From Aurantibacter_A sp965215845 (lineage in GTDB: Bacteria; Bacteroidota; Bacteroidia; Flavobacteriales; Flavobacteriaceae): a stretch of 64,000 nucleotides of DNA. The stretch covers positions 930,001 to 994,000 of the forward strand of contig CBDCEL010000004.1 of the NCBI GenBank assembly GCA_965215845.1. Direction: 5' to 3'. The translations under genes were made by a program, and so were the position numbers. Positions 8,218 to 15,736 of the stretch are shown here, piece by piece. Numbering within the stretch: position 1 is the stretch's first letter; the number at the start of each line of letters is the position of its first letter. The notes beneath the pieces are model-generated. The model had not been told where the DNA came from and ran no database searches. It worked only from the letters and a program-made list of their open reading frames with translations.

Positions 8218-8940
8218 CTATTCCCTTCTGATTTCATTCAATAGTATGGCCGTGGCGGTGGCAACATTAAGGCTCTCCGTTGTCGACCTTCCGAATTGTG
8301 GAATACCTATTTTCCCATCACAAAACTCTTTTATGGTCTTGGAAATACCATTGGCCTCGTTGCCCATGACCAAAATGGCGACTTCCGGTAATTCTACATT
8401 GTAAACAGGGGATGCATCCATAAAAGATCCAAAAACAGGCACTTCAGAGTTCTCGATCACTCCCTTTAAATCACCATAGACCAAATTGACCCTTGAAATG
8501 GAACCCATAGTCGCTTGAAGCACTTTGGGATTATAACAATCGACGGTGTTTTCTGAACAGAGCAAATGTTCGATTCCGAACCAATCACATAAACGAATTA
8601 TGGTTCCCAGGTTTCCCGGATCTCTGATATCATCCAGAACGACGACCCAATCGGTAAATTCAATGGGCCTAGATTCGGGAATTTCAAAAACGCCAAGTAC
8701 ACCATTCGGGTTTTTCAAGGAACTCATCTGCCTCAATTCCTTTTCCGAAACAATTTCGAATTTTGCTTGATCGACATCCAGCGAGATCCCGTCAGTTGCG
8801 TAAACATGATGTAGAATGATTTCAGATTTCAACAGTTCGACAACGGTCTTCACTCCTTCGACCACAAAAAGGCCATGGCGAGTTCGGTACTTTTTTTGCT
8901 GTAGGCTTTTGATAAGCTTTATTTGGTTTTTAACAACCAT
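8218..8940 (-). CDS. SpoU/TrmH-family RNA 2'-O-ribose methyltransferase
   Basis: SPOUT-class methyltransferase acting on rRNA or tRNA. Residues about 1-80 form the substrate-binding domain with LQQKKYRTRHGLFVVEG near the N-terminus. The C-terminal trefoil-knot domain carries the three family motifs: LDDIRDPGNLGTIIR (motif 1), VMGNEANGIS (motif 2) and IPQFGRSTTESLNVATA (motif 3). Length 240 residues is normal for the RlmB-like/TsnR-like group. The target nucleotide is unknown. The gene is convergent with porT (2 bp apart) and divergent from tamL with only 27 bp between starts. Confidence 0.9.
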   Translation of the reverse strand: MVVKNQIKLIKSLQQKKYRTRHGLFVVEGVKTVVELLKSEIILHHVYATDGISLDVDQAKFEIVSEKELRQMSSLKNPNGVLGVFEIPESRPIEFTDWVVVLDDIRDPGNLGTIIRLCDWFGIEHLLCSENTVDCYNPKVLQATMGSISRVNLVYGDLKGVIENSEVPVFGSFMDASPVYNVELPEVAILVMGNEANGISKTIKEFCDGKIGIPQFGRSTTESLNVATATAILLNEIRRE

Positions 8941-8950
8941 GCAAATAATG

Positions 8951-8958
8951 TATTTTTG
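8951..8958 (+). promoter_or_regulatory. -7 promoter element of tamL
   Basis: TATTTTTG fits TAnnTTTG and lies 9 bp before the ATG at 8968. The whole gap between the divergent starts (8941-8967) is 27 bp. Confidence 0.5.
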
Positions 8959-8967
8959 ATTTCAACT

Positions 8968-11595
8968 ATGTTGCGTAATCCCAACTGTTCCAATTATTCC
9001 ATTGCTAAAATAGGTGTATTATTCTTAGCCCTCGTCATTACATCTTGCAATACGTTGAAACGAGTCGATGAAAACGAATTGTTGATTACCAAGAATTCTA
9101 TTTATGCCGATTCGGTCAAGGTAACCGATGAAGACATAAATAGCTTGATCATTCAAAAGCCCAACAGTTCATTATTGGGATATCCCTTACGATTGAATCT
9201 CTTTAATTTAGCAAAGAAAAATCCTGACTCCTCTTATCAAGCCTGGTTGTACAAAAAGCAAAAAAGAAAAGGGCGGTTGAACAAACTACTTTCCGAAAAG
9301 CAAGTGAACCGGCTTGGAGAATCGTTCGTGGTCAAGGGAATGAGCGAATGGCTAAAGAACATAGGCGAACCCCCTGCAATTCTAGACACAGCACAGACAA
9401 ATAACACTTTGAAAAGGCTCAATGCTTATTATCACAGTAAGGGCTATTTCAACAATACGGGGAGTTTCTCGCTAGACAGTCTTTCTAAAAAGCAACGAAT
9501 AGGGGTGAATTACAAGATCAAGCTGGGGGCACCCTATATGATCGATTCCGTTTCCCGTAAAATCAGTTCCCCGGCCCTAGATTCCATTTATCTGTTGCAT
9601 ACACAAGATTCATATGTGAAAGCCGGTGAGCAATTCGATATCGCCAATTTCAATAACGAACGTGAACGGTTGACCACGATTTACAGAAATTCAGGAATTT
9701 ACAATTTTCAGGAAAGTTCCATTTCGTACACCATTCAAAGAGACACGATTTTAAGCAACAACGATCAAGGCATGGATATCGAGCTGAACGTTGACAATCT
9801 TAGGCAACGAGGCGAGGGGAACATCACTACATCTGAATACAAGGTACACCGGTTCAAAAAAATCAACATTCACACCGATTACGATTTTAACGACAACAAT
9901 TCGGAGGAGTTCATCAGATATAAGGGCTACACGATTTTTTATAACGACAAACTTCGGTACAAGCCCAAAACACTGGCCAACGCTATCTTCTTTGAAACGG
10001 ATAGTGTTTATAGGGATATTGACCGCATTCGAACCAATCGTCAAATCGCAAATTTGGGGGTGTTCAGTTATCCATCAATTTCATACGACCAAGACCCTGA
10101 AAAGCCTACCGATCTAACCGCCAATATTTATCTTTCCTCAAAAGATCGATATTCTTTGGGAGCCGATTTTGACGTTACCCATTCAAATATTCAAAGGGTA
10201 GGTATGGCCTTCAGCCCATCGATACAGGCAAGAAATCTGTTTGGTGGGGCCGAAAATCTTAGTTTGACAGGTAGGTTGAACATTGGTAATTCAAGGGATG
10301 AGACCATTGATGACCAACAATTCTTTAATATTTTGGAATTTGGCGCCGACCTCAATCTGAATATTCCGAGAATATGGTTTCCCTTTATCAGGTCTGATCG
10401 CCTCGTGCCTAGTTATGCTCTACCAAAAACCCGGGTTTCGTTAGGGGCCAGTGCCCAACGGAACATTGGATTGGACAAGCGTACCTTCAATACAATTTTG
10501 GGATATACCTGGACACCTTCAGAGTTTAAGAAACACAATGTAGAGCTTCTGAATGTTCAATTCGTGCGAAATATAAATAAGGATAGATTTTTCAACGTTT
10601 ATCGAAACTCCTATGAACAACTGGATGATATCGCCGATGAATTTGAGAATTTTAATACATACCCCGAACTGCTTCCATTTTTTGAAAACTTTGACAATTC
10701 TGAGGGTCCCAACCTCATTTTACCGGATGACGACCCAGATACCCCAGATGGTACCGCCGGGTTCATCGAGGCGGTAACCACACGACAGGTAGAATCGACC
10801 AATGAACAATTCATCGATGTGACCCGAATCGAGGAAAGAAGACAAAGGCTGACGCAAGACAACTTGATATTCGCCTCCAATTATACGTTGAATTTGACCA
10901 ATAGAAATGGCCTTACAGATAATCAATTTTATCAATTTAGATGGAAAGTGGAGAGCGCCGGTAACTTGCTCTCAGGCTTGTCGTATTTGATTCCCTTTAA
11001 TGAAAATAGCGATGGTGATTTATTGGTGTTCAATGTCCCCTACTCCCAATACATAAAGACCGAATTCGACTATGTAAAATATTGGGATCTTTCTAGGAAG
11101 AACGTTTTGGCATTGCGTACCTTTTTTGGTATTGCGATTCCTTATGGCAATGCCAATAGTATACCTTTTGTACGTAGCTATTTTGCCGGGGGATCAAACG
11201 ACATCAGAGCATGGTCGCCCTATTCATTGGGCCCGGGTAGAACCGATGCAATCAACGATTTTAATGAGGCCAATTTAAAAATCGGTGTGAACCTTGAATA
11301 TCGTTTCCCTGTGGCTGGAGACATCAACGGAGCGCTTTTCGCCGATGCCGGAAACATTTGGAACGTATTCGACAATGTTGAAGATCCAGCGGCCACCTTC
11401 AACGGATTTGAATCCCTTGCCGATATCGCGCTAGGCACCGGTTTTGGTATGCGATACGACTTCACGTACTTCTTGCTTCGATTAGACCTTGGGTTCAAGA
11501 CCTACAACCCGGCCGAAGAAGCTTCAAAAAGATGGTTCAGGGATTACAATTTTGCCAATTCCGTACTACAGATCGGAATCAATTATCCTTTTTAA
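8968..11595 (+). CDS. tamL: TamL-type BamA/TamA-family outer-membrane lipoprotein
   Basis: Omp85-superfamily barrel assembly protein of about 875 residues. An N-terminal lipoprotein signal ends in LALVITSC, with the lipobox cysteine near residue 27; a lipid-anchored TamA relative is the Bacteroidota variant named TamL, which works with TamB. POTRA-like alpha/beta repeats fill about residues 30-390, and the C-terminal half is the 16-strand barrel, including the FAGGSNDIRAWSPYSLGPG segment with the conserved R-G/A-W turn and a C-terminal phenylalanine (INYPF). The frame is open from 8923, but that start would lie inside the divergent gene; the ATG at 8968, just after a promoter element and before the signal peptide, is chosen. 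No tamB is in the window. Confidence 0.85.
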   Translation: MLRNPNCSNYSIAKIGVLFLALVITSCNTLKRVDENELLITKNSIYADSVKVTDEDINSLIIQKPNSSLLGYPLRLNLFNLAKKNPDSSYQAWLYKKQKRKGRLNKLLSEKQVNRLGESFVVKGMSEWLKNIGEPPAILDTAQTNNTLKRLNAYYHSKGYFNNTGSFSLDSLSKKQRIGVNYKIKLGAPYMIDSVSRKISSPALDSIYLLHTQDSYVKAGEQFDIANFNNERERLTTIYRNSGIYNFQESSISYTIQRDTILSNNDQGMDIELNVDNLRQRGEGNITTSEYKVHRFKKINIHTDYDFNDNNSEEFIRYKGYTIFYNDKLRYKPKTLANAIFFETDSVYRDIDRIRTNRQIANLGVFSYPSISYDQDPEKPTDLTANIYLSSKDRYSLGADFDVTHSNIQRVGMAFSPSIQARNLFGGAENLSLTGRLNIGNSRDETIDDQQFFNILEFGADLNLNIPRIWFPFIRSDRLVPSYALPKTRVSLGASAQRNIGLDKRTFNTILGYTWTPSEFKKHNVELLNVQFVRNINKDRFFNVYRNSYEQLDDIADEFENFNTYPELLPFFENFDNSEGPNLILPDDDPDTPDGTAGFIEAVTTRQVESTNEQFIDVTRIEERRQRLTQDNLIFASNYTLNLTNRNGLTDNQFYQFRWKVESAGNLLSGLSYLIPFNENSDGDLLVFNVPYSQYIKTEFDYVKYWDLSRKNVLALRTFFGIAIPYGNANSIPFVRSYFAGGSNDIRAWSPYSLGPGRTDAINDFNEANLKIGVNLEYRFPVAGDINGALFADAGNIWNVFDNVEDPAATFNGFESLADIALGTGFGMRYDFTYFLLRLDLGFKTYNPAEEASKRWFRDYNFANSVLQIGINYPF

Positions 11596-11602
11596 CAGGG
11601 TA

Positions 11603-11632
11603 TTTGAAGACCTAAATATTTTACTACATTTG
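11603..11632 (+). promoter_or_regulatory. Full promoter (-33 and -7) of fba
   Basis: TTTG at 11603-11606 and TACATTTG at 11625-11632 are separated by 18 bp, matching the Bacteroidota consensus. The ATG of fba is at 11659. Confidence 0.7.
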
Positions 11633-11658
11633 TCGCTTAACCAAAAGACTGAAAACGT

Positions 11659-12726
11659 ATGTCCCATAATATCAAGGCAGGGGTAGCCACAGGTAATGAA
11701 GTACAGGAAATTTTCAACTATGCCAAACAGAAGGGTTTTGCCCTACCTGCGGTGAATGTTATCGGATCGAGTTCGATCAACGCAGTTCTCGAGACCGCTG
11801 CCGAACTCAATTCACCGGTAATCATTCAATTTTCGAACGGTGGCGCTCAATTCAACGCAGGCAAGGGCCTATCTAACGAGGGCCAGCGTGCAGCTATTCT
11901 AGGAGCCGTTGCCGGTGCCAAACATGTGCATCAATTGGCCGAGGCATACGGGGCTACCGTAATTCTGCATACAGACCATTGCGCAAAAAAACTACTACCA
12001 TGGATCGACGGACTTCTCGATGCCAGTGAAAAGCACCACTCAGAAACCGGTAAGCCACTCTTTAGTTCACATATGATCGACCTATCTGAAGAACCCATCG
12101 AAGAGAACATCGAAATTTGTAAAAGCTATCTCGAACGTATGGACAAAATGGGTATGACCCTTGAAATCGAATTGGGGATAACAGGAGGTGAAGAAGACGG
12201 CGTCGACAATTCAGATGTCGATGATTCAAAGCTCTATACCCAGCCCGAAGAAGTCGCATATGCCTATGAAGAACTTTCAAAGGTAAGCCACAGATTTACG
12301 GTTGCGGCCGCATTCGGTAACGTACATGGGGTCTACAAACCCGGCAATGTGAAATTGACACCAAAAATATTAAAGAATTCACAGGAATATATTTCCGAGA
12401 AATACGGAGTAGAACACAACCATATCGACTTTGTGTTCCATGGAGGATCGGGATCCACAGTCGATGAGATTCGTGAAGCGATAGGGTATGGAGTGATCAA
12501 GATGAATATTGATACAGACCTTCAGTACGCATTTCTAACAGGAGTAAGAGATTACATTCAAGACAAAAAAGACTATCTTCAGTCACAAATCGGAAACCCT
12601 GATGGGGCCGATGAACCCAACAAAAAACATTACGATCCCCGAGGCTGGTTGCGCGAAGGCGAAAAAACCTTCGTTGCCCGATTGAAAAAGGCTTTTGAGG
12701 ATCTCAATAATATTGATACCTTGTAG
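11659..12726 (+). CDS. fba: Class II fructose-bisphosphate aldolase
   Basis: Zinc-dependent cleavage of fructose-1,6-bisphosphate to dihydroxyacetone phosphate and glyceraldehyde-3-phosphate in glycolysis and gluconeogenesis. The 355-residue length and sequence fit the class IIA (E. coli FbaA) group. Visible landmarks are the zinc/active-site segment VILHTDHCAKKLLPW (about residues 105-119), the ELGITGGEEDGVDN segment near 175-188, the AFGNVHGVYKPGN zinc-histidine segment near 220 and FHGGSGS near 262-268, which binds phosphate. It has a strong consensus promoter, as expected for a central metabolic gene. accD follows 61 bp later and may have separate transcription. Confidence 0.96.
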   Translation: MSHNIKAGVATGNEVQEIFNYAKQKGFALPAVNVIGSSSINAVLETAAELNSPVIIQFSNGGAQFNAGKGLSNEGQRAAILGAVAGAKHVHQLAEAYGATVILHTDHCAKKLLPWIDGLLDASEKHHSETGKPLFSSHMIDLSEEPIEENIEICKSYLERMDKMGMTLEIELGITGGEEDGVDNSDVDDSKLYTQPEEVAYAYEELSKVSHRFTVAAAFGNVHGVYKPGNVKLTPKILKNSQEYISEKYGVEHNHIDFVFHGGSGSTVDEIREAIGYGVIKMNIDTDLQYAFLTGVRDYIQDKKDYLQSQIGNPDGADEPNKKHYDPRGWLREGEKTFVARLKKAFEDLNNIDTL

Positions 12727-12787
12727 TTGGTTTTAGACCGATTCGAAATAGTCTCGTAGGTTTCCCCAAGTTTTCGTAACCCTAAAT

Positions 12788-13657
12788 ATGGATAATATGT
12801 CGTCGTGGTTTAAAAGGAAGGAAAAAGGAATACAAACTGCAACCGAGGAAAAAAAAGACACCCCGAAAGGGCTGTGGTATAAATCCCCGACCGGAAAAAT
12901 CGTAGAATCAGAGGTTCTTGCCGAGAACTTCTATGTGAGCCCCGAAGATGATTACCATGTTCGTATAGGTAGCAAAGAATATTTTGAAATACTCTTTGAT
13001 GATAACAAATTCAAAGAACTCGATGCAAAATTAACCGCCAAGGACCCCCTAAAATTCGTCGATACCAAAAAATATTCAGAGCGATTGAAGGCGGCTCAGA
13101 AAAAAACGGGCTTAAAAGATGCTATTCGATCCGCTGTTGGGAAATCAAAGGGAAAGGATCTGGTCATATCTTGTATGGACTTCACCTTCATTGGAGGTTC
13201 AATGGGGAGCGTTGTCGGCGAGAAAATAGCCAGGGCAATCGACTATGCCATCAAAAATAAAATGCCGTATCTGCTCATATCGAAATCTGGAGGGGCCCGA
13301 ATGATGGAAGCCGCCCTATCTTTGATGCAGCTGGCCAAGACCTCGGCAAAATTGGCTCAGTTGGCAGAAGCAGGTTTGCCCTATATTTCACTATGCACAG
13401 ATCCAACTACAGGAGGTACAACGGCGTCGTACGCCATGTTGGGCGACATTAATATAGCAGAGCCAGGCGCTTTGATCGGTTTTGCAGGTCCTAGGGTGGT
13501 AAAGGATACCGTGGGCAAGGATCTACCACCTGGATTTCAATCTGCCGAATTTGTTTTGGAGCATGGATTTCTAGATTTTATTGCGCATCGCAAAGAACTA
13601 AAGGCAAAAATCAATTTGTACCTCGACCTGATACAAAACAATCCGATTCGGACCTAG
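12788..13657 (+). CDS. accD: Acetyl-CoA carboxylase carboxyltransferase beta subunit AccD
   Basis: Beta half of the carboxyltransferase that moves the carboxyl group from biotin to acetyl-CoA, forming malonyl-CoA for fatty acid synthesis. Carboxyltransferase motifs are clear: DFTFIGGSMGSVVGEKI (about residues 134-150), SKSGGARMMEA (near 170-180) and TGGTTASYAMLGD (near 212-224). In E. coli AccD the N-terminus has a four-cysteine zinc ribbon; here the matching region (GLWYKSPTGKIV through NFYVSPEDDYH) contains no cysteines at all, a trait shared by Bacteroidota homologues as far as I recall. The start may be 12788 or the ATG at 12797. accA is not in the window. Confidence 0.95.
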   Translation: MDNMSSWFKRKEKGIQTATEEKKDTPKGLWYKSPTGKIVESEVLAENFYVSPEDDYHVRIGSKEYFEILFDDNKFKELDAKLTAKDPLKFVDTKKYSERLKAAQKKTGLKDAIRSAVGKSKGKDLVISCMDFTFIGGSMGSVVGEKIARAIDYAIKNKMPYLLISKSGGARMMEAALSLMQLAKTSAKLAQLAEAGLPYISLCTDPTTGGTTASYAMLGDINIAEPGALIGFAGPRVVKDTVGKDLPPGFQSAEFVLEHGFLDFIAHRKELKAKINLYLDLIQNNPIRT

Positions 13658-13665
13658 TCCCAACC

Positions 13666-14160
13666 ATGAGACTTTTTTATTTTCTTCCTATTTTCTTGGT
13701 GTGGTTTTGTTGCTGTTCCACAGACAAGGAAAACGCTGATACTGCCGTGGAAGAAACTGCAATGCAACAAATGACTTTGGGTATGGCAGAAGTAACGGAT
13801 GTTTCCGTATCGGGCGATGAAAATGCTTATGATTTCAGCGTGACCATAAAAAGTCCTGACACGGGTTGTAATCAATATGCAGACTGGTGGGAGGTATTCG
13901 ACGAAAATAGCAACCTCATATATCGCCGGATCTTGGCCCATAGTCATGTCAACGAACAACCCTTTACCAGGCTTGGAGGGCCTGTTGAAATTTCAAATAA
14001 TTCAGAAGTATATGTTCGTGTACATATGAACAATACGGGCTATTCCAGTAAGGTATTCAAGGGCTCGGTCGTAGATGGATTCGTCGCCGCGAATTTGGAT
14101 GTCGAGTTCGCCAAAGAACTTGAAGAAAGTGAACCGTTGCCTGCCAAATGCGATTTTTAA
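13666..14160 (+). CDS. Small secreted lipoprotein, unknown function
   Basis: I do not recognise the family. The 164-residue product begins with a hydrophobic signal (FYFLPIFLVWF) ending in CCCSTD, so lipidation at one of the three cysteines is likely. The mature part is acidic and predicted to be beta-rich, with the phrases CNQYADWWEVFDENSNLIYRR and VYVRVHMNNTGY and a last cysteine three residues from the end that could pair with the one near residue 69. It starts 8 bp after accD, so it is probably co-transcribed, but nothing suggests a role in fatty acid synthesis. A terminator follows its stop. Confidence 0.75.
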   Translation: MRLFYFLPIFLVWFCCCSTDKENADTAVEETAMQQMTLGMAEVTDVSVSGDENAYDFSVTIKSPDTGCNQYADWWEVFDENSNLIYRRILAHSHVNEQPFTRLGGPVEISNNSEVYVRVHMNNTGYSSKVFKGSVVDGFVAANLDVEFAKELEESEPLPAKCDF

Positions 14161-14161
14161 A

Positions 14162-14200
14162 AAAGAGCCGTCAGAAATAGTGTCAGACGACTCTTTAATC
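14162..14200. terminator. Bidirectional terminator between two lipoprotein genes
   Basis: AAAGAG (14162-14167) plus CGTC (14169-14172) pair with GACG (14186-14189) plus CTCTTT (14191-14196), with one mismatch in between. Position between convergent genes supports a terminator in both directions. Confidence 0.65.
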
Positions 14201-14219
14201 CAAATCGAATCTACTTTAT

Positions 14220-15083
14220 TTATTTTTTGAACCTTCTTAGAAATACCTCTTCTGAAGTTCCGTCAGGATATGTCAACATACCCACTGCATCACAACTTCC
14301 ATCCCCGAAATCGAGGCTTGCCGTCAAATCGTTTCGTGAGATTTCAAGAATCCCACTAACAATGAATTTGCAGGCCCATTCCCTTCGTAATGGGGTAATT
14401 GTTTCTTTCATGAAAACGTTGCCCATTTTACCAGTGTATGTTTTGGTTCCGGAAATCAGGAAGACGTTGTCACCCCAAAAGCCAGAGCCATAGCCTTCAA
14501 TCCACTCGCGGGTTCTATTTCCCGTAAAACTGGCTGTGGCTCCATCGGGCCATTCGGCGTTAAAATTTCCGACCGCATCGGCCTGGGGATTACCATTCTC
14601 GTTAGAACGCACCCGCTCGACAGAAGCACTACCCTCGACCGAGGCCCCATTGAACGTGAAGTTCTCTAAGGATAGATTAAGCGTTTTCGTGGCCATATCC
14701 ATGTCTTTTAAATAGCTCAGATAAATTATTCCACTTAAAACATTACCATTGGGCAATTCGCAGCCATCGCCAAAGTCAATGGTCTTCTCCTTGCTTGTGC
14801 TTGTGACCACCGTGGTGATTGTAACACAATCGGGTAAATAATCCGAAGTATAGAAACTCTTGGAAGTTTCCCTAATCTCATCGGTGGAATAAACGTCTTC
14901 GGCGATACTGACGACTTCCTCAGAAATAAGATCCGTTTCATCGCTCGCCTTTAGTTCGGCAACATCAAAACTCTCTTGTTCCTGAACGACTTCCTGAGCT
15001 TCTTCTTTGTTACAGGAAACAGCCATTGTCAGGGCCGCCAGCAAAAGGCCCATAATCTTGACATTCTTGATACTCTTTTTCAT
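14220..15083 (-). CDS. Flavobacterial lipoprotein, unknown function
   Basis: A 287-residue product with a clear lipoprotein signal, GLLLAALTMAVSC, giving a lipidated cysteine near residue 24, followed by a Glu/Gln/Val-rich flexible linker (residues about 26-70). The mature domain carries two similar acidic glycine segments, DFGDGCELPNG (near 103) and DFGDGSCDAVG (near 260), each with a cysteine, which hints at an internal repeat. Beta-strand patterns dominate. I do not recognise a named domain; similar lipoproteins are common in Flavobacteriaceae outer membranes. Convergent with the upstream lipoprotein and divergent from rpsO. Confidence 0.75.
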   Translation of the reverse strand: MKKSIKNVKIMGLLLAALTMAVSCNKEEAQEVVQEQESFDVAELKASDETDLISEEVVSIAEDVYSTDEIRETSKSFYTSDYLPDCVTITTVVTSTSKEKTIDFGDGCELPNGNVLSGIIYLSYLKDMDMATKTLNLSLENFTFNGASVEGSASVERVRSNENGNPQADAVGNFNAEWPDGATASFTGNRTREWIEGYGSGFWGDNVFLISGTKTYTGKMGNVFMKETITPLRREWACKFIVSGILEISRNDLTASLDFGDGSCDAVGMLTYPDGTSEEVFLRRFKK

Positions 15084-15189
15084 AATAACATTTTTTTAAC
15101 ATTCCCTAGTAGGATTGCCATAGGCTCAAAAGGTTTAACTGCATTTGAAAAAAAGTACCGTTATGCTACAAAAAAAGGCATATTAGGCT

Positions 15190-15197
15190 TATATTTG
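15190..15197 (+). promoter_or_regulatory. -7 promoter element of rpsO
   Basis: TATATTTG fits TAnnTTTG and lies 55 bp before the rpsO ATG, leaving a leader of about 50 bases. Confidence 0.5.
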
Positions 15198-15252
15198 CCG
15201 CCTGATTACGAGAGGTAGTCAAATACATAAAAATCATTTAAACAATATTGGA

Positions 15253-15522
15253 ATGTATTTAACAAAGGAAATAAAAGCCGATATTTTCAAGAAGTACGGC
15301 GGAAAAGCGGAGAACACAGGTTCTACCGAAGGTCAGATAGCGTTGTTCACACATCGCATCAACCATTTGACCGGCCATCTAAAAAAAAATCAAAAAGATT
15401 ACAATACAGAGCGTTCGTTGGTTCGTCTCGTTGGTAAACGAAGAAGTCTTTTGGATTACTTAAAAAAGAAAGACATCGTAAAATATCGCGAGCTGATCAA
15501 AGAATTGAACATAAGAAAATAA
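15253..15522 (+). CDS. rpsO: 30S ribosomal protein S15
   Basis: Primary 16S rRNA-binding protein of the small subunit platform, 89 residues as in other bacteria. The family core is fully visible: GSTEGQIALFTHRINHLTGHLK (near residues 23-44) and KDYNTERSLVRLVGKRRSLLDYL (near 47-69). Followed 214 bp later by pnp, the same gene order as in E. coli, with a stem-loop in the gap. Confidence 0.97.
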   Translation: MYLTKEIKADIFKKYGGKAENTGSTEGQIALFTHRINHLTGHLKKNQKDYNTERSLVRLVGKRRSLLDYLKKKDIVKYRELIKELNIRK

Positions 15523-15530
15523 TCAAGTGA

Positions 15531-15554
15531 TAGGGCTGGAAATTTCCGGCCCTA
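15531..15554 (+). terminator. Stem-loop between rpsO and pnp
   Basis: Ten bases at 15531-15540 pair with 15545-15554 (one G-T pair) around an AATT loop. The T run after it is weak, so it may be an attenuating terminator or an RNA processing/stability hairpin at the end of the rpsO message, comparable in position to the rpsO-pnp hairpins of E. coli. Confidence 0.5.
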
Positions 15555-15736
15555 ACTCTTACTATCGATTCAAAGTCCTGAATAGGAAATGTGATATTTA
15601 ATTTCACGGGGCAAGCATAAAAAGCTACACGTAGTTTTTCATTGGTCAACACAACAACACAACCTTCCGGTCTCAACATCCGGATGACCATTGTTTAACA
15701 AAATCCTGATAATTTATTGGGATTAAAATCCATTTT

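Noticed and set aside
8923..8967. Upstream start of TamL at 8923
   Set aside because: It would overlap the divergent methyltransferase gene and lie upstream of the promoter element; the signal peptide follows the 8968 start.
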